From contig DATHNF010000018.1 in assembly GCA_035486285.1 (NCBI GenBank), forward strand, positions 1-11,347: DNA of 11,347 nucleotides. Direction: 5' to 3'. The translations under genes were made by a program, and so were the position numbers. Below the pieces are notes generated by a model. That model was not told the DNA's origin and ran no database searches. It saw only the letters and a program-made list of their open reading frames with translations. Position 1 is the first letter of the stretch. Each line of letters opens with the position of its first letter. Source of the stretch: DATHNF01 sp035486285. Its GTDB lineage: Bacteria > Patescibacteriota > Saccharimonadia > Saccharimonadales > UBA4665. This document shows, piece after piece, positions 6,618 to 11,347 of this stretch.

Positions 6618-6797
6618 TCAGCTGGCGGGCTTAAAGTCGCGCGGCTGGTGCGCGAGCGTAGCCTCCACGGCAGGTGCGACCGCCACCGGATCTATAGCTA
6701 CCTCGGACGCCACAACCGGCGCCGCCATATCTACCTGATGCCGGCGCAATACGAACTCGTTACCTATGCTAGCAACAGGTATAGCAGCTCGACTCAT
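6618..6797 (-). CDS. Possible small protein, 59 aa, upstream of the L,D-transpeptidase
   Basis: A short reading frame on the transpeptidase strand, starting at the ATG complementary to 6795-6797 and preceded by AGAGG (complement of 6806-6810) with an 8-base spacer. It lies downstream of a good promoter and 40 bases before the transpeptidase. The product begins MSRAAIPVASIGNEFVLRRH, then continues with a Val/Ala/Pro-rich middle and no membrane segment. A GTG at 6821 would extend it by 8 residues. No family is recognised. Low sequence complexity means it could be a chance ORF in a long leader, but the ribosome binding site and operon position support translation. The overlapping plus-strand frame at 6576-6830 is less likely because it overlaps the transpeptidase start. 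Confidence 0.4.
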   Translation of the reverse strand: MSRAAIPVASIGNEFVLRRHQVDMAAPVVASEVAIDPVAVAPAVEATLAHQPRDFKPAS

Positions 6798-6846
6798 TTT
6801 GATGACCTCTGTTTTTTCCACATGGGTTAGTTTACCCTTACGCTTT

Positions 6847-6874
6847 ACTATACACCGCCTAATTCGTTTGTAAA
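6847..6874 (-). promoter_or_regulatory. Promoter for the minus-strand unit (small ORF and L,D-transpeptidase)
   Basis: On the minus strand TTTACA (complement of 6869-6874) and TATAGT (complement of 6847-6852) are separated by 16 bases. The start is expected near 6840, giving a leader of about 43 bases before the small ORF. GGGT (6824-6827) and ACCC (6834-6837) form a short imperfect dyad just downstream of the start. The unit is divergent from rseP. Confidence 0.55.
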
Positions 6875-6981
6875 TACATGCGAGGGCTATTTTCAGGAAT
6901 ATTTAATATTTAGCTAAAGGACTTCTTTTGAGAAACAAGTGTAGCCTAGTCTGGCTCGGCAAAGCTTATTCTCAGCGTCTT

Positions 6982-6990
6982 TGCTACAAT
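6982..6990 (+). promoter_or_regulatory. Extended -10 promoter giving a probably leaderless rseP mRNA
   Basis: TGCTACAAT (6982-6990) is an extended -10; no clear -35 is found at 16-18 bases. The -10 ends 8 bases before the ATG at 6999, so the transcription start should fall on or next to the start codon. No Shine-Dalgarno sequence is present upstream of either in-frame ATG. Confidence 0.5.
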
Positions 6991-6992
6991 AG

Positions 6993-8168
6993 ATGGTAAT
7001 GTCAGTATTGTTGTTGATCGTGGGAGTTATCCTGTTCATCGGGCTGGTGGTGACGCACGAGTACGGGCATTTCATCATGGCCCGGCGCAACGGGGTAGAG
7101 GTCGAAGAATTCGGAATTTTCTTCCCGCCACGTTTGTATAAGCGTAAGGCCAAAGCTGGTTGGCTGTTCACTATTAACCTCTTGCCGCTCGGCGGTTTCG
7201 TTAAACTCAAGGGCGAACATGATAGCGATACCGAGCCGGGCACCTTTGGTGCCGCGACGACGTGGGCCAAGAGCAAAATTATGGCTGCCGGTGTAGTCGT
7301 CAATCTGCTGACTGCCTTTGTTCTGCTGACTATCTTGGCAGCTATCGGCATGCCGAAACTGATACCCAACCAATACACCGTTGGCAGTGACACGCAACTG
7401 GTCTCGCAGCAGGTGCTCATCGGCTATGTCGAGCCAGGATCGCCAGCCCAAAAGGCTGGTTTGCAGCCGGAGGATGAGATTAGCGACGTTAGCCTGCCAG
7501 GTTATAGTCCAGTCGCAATTACTAGCGCCACGAAGCTGCCGGCGATTACTAAGAGCTTTGCCGGCAAAACGGTCGACGTATTTTATACGCGGGCTGGGCA
7601 AGAGCATACTGCCCACCTGACGTTACTGACGGCCAAGGTTGTCGACGCTAGCCAGAAAACCAACAATCCGAAAGGCTACTTAGGCATCTCGCCAACGCAA
7701 TTCACGCTGCAGCGCTCGACATGGTCGTCGCCGATTGTGGCAGTCGGTCTGAGTGCTCAAATAACGGCCTTGACGTTCCAAGGTTTAGGGCACGCTTTGG
7801 GTGGCCTGGGTAGCTTGATTGCCGGCTTCGTGACCGGCAATAACACGGCACGCCAGAATGGACAGACTTCGGCCAGCTCACAGGTCTCGGGGCCGGTCGG
7901 TATTTTCGTTATTCTCAAAGCCGGCAGCCTGTTGGGCTACCAGTTTATGCTGTTTATCATTGCCATTATTGCGCTAACACTAGGTATTATGAACATCCTG
8001 CCGATTCCGGCGCTGGACGGTGGCCGGTTGTGGATTATGCTCATCAGCCGTTGGCTCAAACGGCCCATATCGGCCAAACGCGAGGAGGCCATTAACGCTA
8101 CCGGCTTCGCGGTACTGATCGGACTGGTGATTCTGATAACTATTGTTGACATAAACCGGTTCTTCTAA
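6993..8168 (+). CDS. rseP: RseP/RasP-type site-2 zinc metalloprotease (M50)
   Basis: Intramembrane protease that cuts anti-sigma factors or leftover signal peptides within the membrane. The first membrane helix (about 4-21) carries the zinc-binding HEYGH (22-26, catalytic Glu23). GWLFTINLLPLGGFVKLKGE (56-75) is the conserved membrane-re-entrant loop. A second membrane helix spans about 96-118. One PDZ domain (about 142-215) includes VEPGSPAQKAGL (146-157). The third zinc ligand lies in the last helical region, NILPIPALDGGRL (334-346), with Asp342. A final helix covers 371-386. The 391-residue length is typical of single-PDZ Gram-positive forms. Start codon: ATG 6993 or, more likely, ATG 6999, which fits the promoter and gives MSVLLL. 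In the Gram-positive gene order rseP stands between dxr and proS; here it is followed by a CPBP protease and then the proS operon. Confidence 0.95.
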   Translation: MVMSVLLLIVGVILFIGLVVTHEYGHFIMARRNGVEVEEFGIFFPPRLYKRKAKAGWLFTINLLPLGGFVKLKGEHDSDTEPGTFGAATTWAKSKIMAAGVVVNLLTAFVLLTILAAIGMPKLIPNQYTVGSDTQLVSQQVLIGYVEPGSPAQKAGLQPEDEISDVSLPGYSPVAITSATKLPAITKSFAGKTVDVFYTRAGQEHTAHLTLLTAKVVDASQKTNNPKGYLGISPTQFTLQRSTWSSPIVAVGLSAQITALTFQGLGHALGGLGSLIAGFVTGNNTARQNGQTSASSQVSGPVGIFVILKAGSLLGYQFMLFIIAIIALTLGIMNILPIPALDGGRLWIMLISRWLKRPISAKREEAINATGFAVLIGLVILITIVDINRFF

Positions 8169-8203
8169 GCAGTCTGTGACGCGCGAAATGTCGAGTTGTG
8201 CAT

Positions 8204-8231
8204 TTGCAACCACTCCGGCTTTCATTAGAAT
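8204..8231 (+). promoter_or_regulatory. Promoter for the CPBP protease gene
   Basis: TTGCAA (8204-8209) and TAGAAT (8226-8231) are separated by 16 bases. The predicted start, around 8238, leaves only about five bases before the ATG at 8243, so the mRNA would be almost leaderless. A GAGG at 8233-8236 would be excluded from such a transcript, so either this promoter or that ribosome binding site is used, not both. Confidence 0.5.
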
Positions 8232-8242
8232 AGAGGCAATTG

Positions 8243-9031
8243 ATGGAAGAAACTAAACAGCCAGAAGTGAAACACCAGCCCACAGTGGCCCGCGTACCAT
8301 GGAATCCCTGGATCGCAGTGATTTTTTTTGTGGTCGTGGTTTACTATGTGTCGCAGTTGGTCGGCGGCCTACTGGTCTCGATCTACCCATTTTTGCAGCA
8401 CTGGTCGAATGCCCGGGCAACCAGCTGGCTGAATAACTCCGTCAGCGCCCAGTTTGTCTTCATTCTGATCGCCGAGGCTTTCACGATCGGTGCTATCTAC
8501 GCGTTCTTGAGGCATTACAAATTAACCTTGCGCACCATTGGATTTAAACGGCCACGCTGGCGCGATCCGCTGTACGGGTTGGCGGCGGTGCCGCTTTATT
8601 ATGTTTTGTACTTACTGACAGTCGGGGTGGTCAGCCACTTCGTGCCCAGCTTGAATGTTAACCAGCAGCAAGATATCGGCTTTACTAATGTCCACGGGGC
8701 GGCGCAGCTGATCCTGACCTTTATCAGTCTGGTAATGCTGCCGCCGCTGACCGAAGAAATCATGATCCGCGGCTTTCTCTACAGCAGCCTCAAGAAGGGC
8801 ATGCCGGTCGTGGCGGCGGTCATCGTGACCAGCGCCATCTTCGCCAGCGCCCACTTGCCGGAAGGCGGGGCGGCAGGCCCGCTGTACATCGCCGCGCTTG
8901 ACACCTTCGTGCTCAGCCTGGTGCTTATCTACTTGCGGGAAAAGACTGGCAGCCTATGGGCGTCCATCACGCTGCACGCTCTCAAGAACGGCGTTGCCTT
9001 CGTCGCGCTATTTGCCTTACATGTAAAATAG
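8243..9031 (+). CDS. CPBP-family intramembrane glutamic endopeptidase (Abi/Rce1-like)
   Basis: Polytopic membrane protein of the CPBP family (relatives of Rce1 CAAX protease, bacteriocin immunity proteins and MroQ). All three active-site motifs are present. EEIMIR (171-176) gives the EExxxR motif with catalytic Glu171/Glu172. FASAH (200-204) gives FxxxH. HALKN (245-249) gives HxxxN. Hydrophobic segments lie near 24-46, 68-88, 110-130, 155-168, 188-203, 214-230 and 250-260. The 262-residue length is ordinary. The ATG at 8243 is used; a TTG directly before it would add one residue. GAGG (8233-8236) is 6 bases upstream. The substrate is unknown. Adjacency to the other intramembrane protease, rseP, suggests a shared role in membrane protein turnover, which is inference. 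Its last codons contain the -35 of the proS leader promoter. Confidence 0.92.
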   Translation: MEETKQPEVKHQPTVARVPWNPWIAVIFFVVVVYYVSQLVGGLLVSIYPFLQHWSNARATSWLNNSVSAQFVFILIAEAFTIGAIYAFLRHYKLTLRTIGFKRPRWRDPLYGLAAVPLYYVLYLLTVGVVSHFVPSLNVNQQQDIGFTNVHGAAQLILTFISLVMLPPLTEEIMIRGFLYSSLKKGMPVVAAVIVTSAIFASAHLPEGGAAGPLYIAALDTFVLSLVLIYLREKTGSLWASITLHALKNGVAFVALFALHVK

Positions 9032-9040
9032 CGCTATTAT
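9012..9040 (+). promoter_or_regulatory. Promoter of the proS operon leader
   Basis: TTGCCT (9012-9017) and TATTAT (9035-9040) are separated by 17 bases. The -35 is inside the end of the CPBP gene. The -10 ends 7 bases before the ATG at 9048, so transcription should start at or next to this A. It is the only convincing promoter before the operon and lies upstream of the terminator at 9137-9172. Confidence 0.6.
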
Positions 9041-9047
9041 ATTACTC

Positions 9048-9104
9048 ATGAGTAAGAAACTGCTTTTCGCATCTGTTCTCCCGCTGCCGCCCACTGGGGC
9101 GTAG
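9048..9104 (+). CDS. Proline-rich leader peptide of the proS operon, 18 codons
   Basis: The ORF reads MSKKLLFASVLPLPPTGA and stops with TAG at 9102-9104. Proline codons are CCG (9081), CCG (9087) and CCC (9090), three of four consecutive residues 12-15. No ribosome binding site precedes it; with transcription starting at about 9048 it would be translated as a leaderless message. The Pro codons overlap the 5' arm of hairpin 1:2 (9088-9092 with 9097-9101), and the stop codon lies directly after the segment that forms the antiterminator. Position, codons and the identity of the downstream gene (prolyl-tRNA synthetase) point to a regulatory peptide whose translation senses charged tRNA-Pro. The peptide itself probably has no function. 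Its LPPTG string resembles a sortase signal, but an 18-residue peptide lacks the rest of such a signal. Confidence 0.55.
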   Translation: MSKKLLFASVLPLPPTGA

Positions 9105-9161
9105 TTTCTATTTGTATATACATTTTTAGCAAACCCGCCTCCGCTCAAACCGAACGGAGGC
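9088..9161 (+). promoter_or_regulatory. Candidate proline attenuator with mutually exclusive hairpins
   Basis: Pairing 1:2 is CGCCC (9088-9092) with GGGCG (9097-9101), loop ACTG. Antiterminator 2:3 is GGGGCG (9096-9101) with CGCCTC (9136-9141, one G-U), extended by GTTT (9104-9107) with AAAC (9131-9134) and CTA (9108-9110) with TAG (9127-9129). Terminator 3:4 is GCCTCCG (9137-9143) with CGGAGGC (9155-9161). Pairing 2:3 uses five bases of the terminator's 5' arm, so 2:3 and 3:4 cannot coexist. A ribosome waiting at the first Pro codon (9081) would leave 9096 onward free and allow 2:3; one at the stop codon (9102) would cover region 2 and allow termination. The pairings are visible in the sequence; the mechanism is inferred by analogy with trp/his attenuators. 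Confidence 0.55.
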
Positions 9162-9172
9162 TTTTAATTTTT
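9137..9172 (+). terminator. Rho-independent terminator in the proS leader
   Basis: A perfect 7-bp GC-rich stem, GCCTCCG (9137-9143) with CGGAGGC (9155-9161), has an 11-base loop and is followed by TTTTAATTTTT (9162-9172). It ends 14 bases before the ATG at 9186. It could also end CPBP transcripts, but the leader promoter lies upstream, so it must act on proS transcripts too. Confidence 0.85.
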
Positions 9173-9185
9173 AAAGGAATTTTCT

Positions 9186-9650
9186 ATGACACCTAACCGA
9201 CTATTACGAGACGTAGCCAACCGCGACGAGCGGTGGAGGGAAGCTGCTGAAGGGATCGTAAACGTGGGATGGGGACTGGCCGAACAGCGGGATTATTGGG
9301 GCATACGAATCGCTGATGCCGTTATTCTCGAACGAACGAGTCTGGGGCGCGTCAGCCAGCAATTGGATGAGGCAAGCTATTTCCATCAACAAGTTCTGGG
9401 AGTAACCAGCGGTATTCTTGAAAGTTTACGAGGGGAGGATTGTGACGAAGCGCTCGTGCGGCGAGTAGCCTACGTTTGCCTTAGAAACGGCAAGAATCGT
9501 GTAAGAACCGAGAAGCATCGAAGGCGCCACCTGGCAAATTACCAGGGGCGGGTGAGTTTACTGCGCTCCACGGCCAATATAGGCTTAGGGTGCCTAGAAC
9601 CCCGGGACCTTAGCCTTGATGATTTATGGTACGATAAGGAGGAATTATGA
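9186..9650 (+). CDS. Hypothetical protein, 154 aa, co-transcribed with proS
   Basis: Not recognised. AAAGGA (9173-9178) is 7 bases before the ATG. The protein is hydrophilic and mainly helical, with no signal peptide or membrane segment. Visible features are an Arg/Glu-rich N-terminus (1-22), a helical core (40-100) and a strongly basic patch (NRVRTEKHRRRH, 104-115) that could contact RNA. An acidic tail follows (LSLDDLWYDKEEL, 142-154). Three cysteines (86, 98, 136) show no metal-binding pattern. Its TGA overlaps the proS ATG in an ATGA arrangement, and the proS ribosome binding site AAGGAGG (9636-9642) is inside this gene, so the two are translationally coupled and share the attenuator. A tRNA- or ProRS-related role is conceivable but rests only on context. 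Confidence 0.8.
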   Translation: MTPNRLLRDVANRDERWREAAEGIVNVGWGLAEQRDYWGIRIADAVILERTSLGRVSQQLDEASYFHQQVLGVTSGILESLRGEDCDEALVRRVAYVCLRNGKNRVRTEKHRRRHLANYQGRVSLLRSTANIGLGCLEPRDLSLDDLWYDKEEL

Positions 9651-11347
9651 GACTGTCGCAACTCATTGGAAAAACGTCAAAGAGCAAGGTCGATTATGCC
9701 CTTGATTCACATCGTTTGTTGACACAAGGCGGGTTTATCCGCGAGTCAGTAGCCGGTCGTTACTATCTTTTACCACTTGGCTTAAAAGTTCATCGGAATA
9801 TTGAACAGATCGTTCGTAAGCACATGGATAAGGCCGGCGCGCAAGAGTTGAGTATGCCGGTTTTGCATCCTATAGAACTTTGGCAGGAAACCAACCGCAC
9901 CAACACCACTGGATTCGAGTTAATGACCGTGCAAGATCGACGTGAAGCTGAGTTTGCGCTTGGCGGCACTGCCGAAGAAATGGCAGTAGATCTAATACGC
10001 AAGTTTAACATTAGCTACAAGGATCTACCGTTCAATATCTATCAATTCTCATTAAAGTTTCGTGACGAAATGAGGGCTCGTGGCGGACTGTTACGGGTAC
10101 GCGAGTTCATTATGAAAGACGCTTACAGCTTTAGTACCGAAGCCCAGTTTAAGACTATTTACAATGAGATGGCGAAAACCTATTCGGCCATTTTTGATGA
10201 GATGGGTTTAAAGACCGTCAAGGTGGCATCAGACAATGGTTATATCGGCGGTGAATACTGTCACGAATTCATTGTGGACAGCGAAGTCGGCGAAAGCCGG
10301 TATTTCACGACGGAAGACAGTAGTTACGCTGCACACGAAGACATCGCTCAATTTGTTAAATACCATGAAGAAAGCGATGAAGACATGAAGCCTCGCGAGG
10401 ACGTATTGGGCAAGGGCATAATTGGCGTGGAAGAACTGGCTAAATTTCTGAACATACCGGTCGAGAAAACTACCAAGACAATTCTATTCGAAACCGAACA
10501 CGGCCAGGTTATAGCTGCAGCAGTCATGGGGCTATATGACGTTAATGAAACGAAACTAAAACACATCATCGGTTGCGCCGAGCTCAAATTGGCAAGCCCG
10601 GAAACAGTTAAAAAGATAACGGGCGCGGAAGTTGGCTATGCTGGTATCCTGGACCTGCCCAAAGAAGTTAAAATCATACTTGATGATTCGCTGGCTGGTC
10701 GTAAAAACTTCGAGGCCGGCGCTAACAAGACGGATTACCACTCGATTAATATTAATTTCGGTAGAGATTTTCCTGAGCCTGAGAAGTTCTATGACATAGC
10801 TATGGCTCGGCCCAGCGATTTTGCGCCCGGTACCGAAAAGAGGCTGATTGAAAAGCGCGGCATAGAAGTTGGCAATATTTTTCAGCTAGGCTATCACTAC
10901 AGTAATTTGATGCAAGGTGCCGAGTATATGGATGACCAGGGCCGCTTAGAAAAATTCTATATGGGCTGCTACGGCATCGGTATCGGTCGGACTTTGGCAG
11001 CGATTGTTGAAAAGCACCACGACGGTAAGGGTATTATTTGGCCGGAGGCCGTGGCGCCGGCCCAAGTGTACCTGGTACGCCTTGGCGATAAGCCGGAAGT
11101 CGTTAAGCAAGCAGACGAGTTGTATAATCGCTTGACAGCAAATGACGTTGGAGTATTATATGACGACCGAGATGTACGCGCCGGGGAAAAATTCGCCGAC
11201 GCGGACCTGATTGGCGTGCCGTACCGCCTGGTCGTTAGCGACAAAACGGTGGACGCCGGTACATATGAACTGAAGGCCCGCCAGGCCACAGAGTCCCAGC
11301 AGGTGAGCCCGGAAGAGCTGCTCAAAGCAGTAGGCACCGGCACCCGG
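9647..11347 (+). CDS. proS: Prolyl-tRNA synthetase, bacterial type with INS editing domain; 3' end cut by the window
   Basis: Class II synthetase charging tRNA-Pro with proline. The 567 codons present run open to the window edge; bacterial-type ProRS is about 570 residues, so only a few are missing. Motif 2 is intact around FRDEMRARGGLLRVREF (138-154, ATP-binding Arg139 and Arg152). LGGTAEEMAVDLIRK precedes it, where LxPTxEE is usual. Motif 3 is GCYGIGIGRT (440-449, Arg448). Between motifs 2 and 3 lies the INS (YbaK-like) domain, about 255-370, which removes mischarged Ala-tRNA-Pro. Lys277 in KTTKTILF is the likely counterpart of the E. coli editing lysine (Lys279). The INS domain seems shorter than the usual roughly 180 residues. 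The anticodon-binding domain begins near 470. AAGGAGG (9636-9642) lies 4 bases before the ATG, which overlaps the previous stop. It is probably controlled by the leader attenuator. Confidence 0.97.
   Translation, partial: MRLSQLIGKTSKSKVDYALDSHRLLTQGGFIRESVAGRYYLLPLGLKVHRNIEQIVRKHMDKAGAQELSMPVLHPIELWQETNRTNTTGFELMTVQDRREAEFALGGTAEEMAVDLIRKFNISYKDLPFNIYQFSLKFRDEMRARGGLLRVREFIMKDAYSFSTEAQFKTIYNEMAKTYSAIFDEMGLKTVKVASDNGYIGGEYCHEFIVDSEVGESRYFTTEDSSYAAHEDIAQFVKYHEESDEDMKPREDVLGKGIIGVEELAKFLNIPVEKTTKTILFETEHGQVIAAAVMGLYDVNETKLKHIIGCAELKLASPETVKKITGAEVGYAGILDLPKEVKIILDDSLAGRKNFEAGANKTDYHSININFGRDFPEPEKFYDIAMARPSDFAPGTEKRLIEKRGIEVGNIFQLGYHYSNLMQGAEYMDDQGRLEKFYMGCYGIGIGRTLAAIVEKHHDGKGIIWPEAVAPAQVYLVRLGDKPEVVKQADELYNRLTANDVGVLYDDRDVRAGEKFADADLIGVPYRLVVSDKTVDAGTYELKARQATESQQVSPEELLKAVGTGTR

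Noticed and set aside
6576..6830. Plus-strand frame of 84 codons
   Set aside because: It overlaps the transpeptidase start on the opposite strand, has no ribosome binding site, and its Arg/His-rich composition is typical of an antisense shadow.
6914..7616. Long minus-strand frames opposite rseP
   Set aside because: The plus strand encodes HEYGH, the PLGGF loop and a PDZ domain there, so these are shadows.
8190..8212. Small hairpin GTTG/CAAC after rseP as a terminator
   Set aside because: The stem has only 4 bp, there is no T-run, and the 3' arm overlaps the -35 of the CPBP promoter.
9084..9101. Sortase motif LPPTG in the leader peptide
   Set aside because: The peptide has 18 residues and ends directly after the motif, with no hydrophobic segment and positive tail following. 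The match arises from the Pro codons.
9048..9186. T-box riboswitch before proS
   Set aside because: The leader is too short and I find no T-box consensus (AGGGTGGNACCGCG-like) or stem I specifier structure; the peptide attenuator fits better.
1..11347. Alternative genetic code (UGA as glycine, as in Gracilibacteria/SR1)
   Set aside because: frr and the 154-aa gene end at TGA exactly where homologues or the ATGA overlap predict, and no conserved protein needs an in-frame TGA.
1..11347. CRISPR array, transposase or attachment site
   Set aside because: No regularly spaced direct repeats, no transposase-like frame and no tRNA-linked duplication were seen.

Overview
The window reads as a chromosomal segment of a small-genome bacterium, most likely of the Candidate Phyla Radiation and possibly Saccharibacteria (TM7). 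This is inferred from gene content and divergence, not from a marker-gene match. Standard code 11 is in use: genes end in TAA, TAG and TGA, so the UGA recoding of Gracilibacteria/SR1 is excluded. The backbone follows the Gram-positive order rpsB-tsf-(pyrH)-frr-(uppS-cdsA-dxr)-rseP-proS. The genes in parentheses are missing from their slots, and other genes sit there instead.

Layout: (1) 1-1795, two unrecognised genes. The first has a C-terminal region resembling a clan CD (caspase/CHAT-like) His-Cys fold, and the second has its own strong promoter. (2) 1784-3249, the rpsB-tsf operon with a structured leader. (3) 3270-4364, an unknown gene in the pyrH slot, overlapping or abutting frr. (4) 4407-5606, a PRPP synthetase gene with a palindrome inside its promoter. 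(5) 5609-6874 on the minus strand, a membrane-anchored L,D-transpeptidase with a possible 59-codon gene upstream. (6) 6982-8168, an RseP-type site-2 protease, probably translated from a leaderless mRNA. (7) 8204-9031, a CPBP-family membrane protease. (8) 9012-11347, the proS operon: promoter, 18-codon leader ORF with clustered proline codons, terminator, a 154-aa unknown gene, and proS cut off by the window end.

The most interesting element is the proS leader. The only visible promoter lies upstream of a perfect rho-independent terminator. Between them lies a short ORF (MSKKLLFASVLPLPPTGA) with three Pro codons within four positions. The RNA can fold into mutually exclusive 1:2, 2:3 and 3:4 hairpins, as in trp/his attenuators, and the controlled operon encodes prolyl-tRNA synthetase. 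The leader ORF appears to start at or next to the transcription start. I propose a proline-responsive, ribosome-mediated attenuator.

As a whole the segment serves translation (S2, EF-Ts, RRF, ProRS), nucleotide supply (PRPP synthetase) and envelope maintenance (L,D-transpeptidase, RseP, CPBP). Nearly every transcription unit has its own recognisable sigma-70-type promoter. No CRISPR array, insertion sequence, tRNA or rRNA was seen, and no gene-free stretch exceeds 300 bases.
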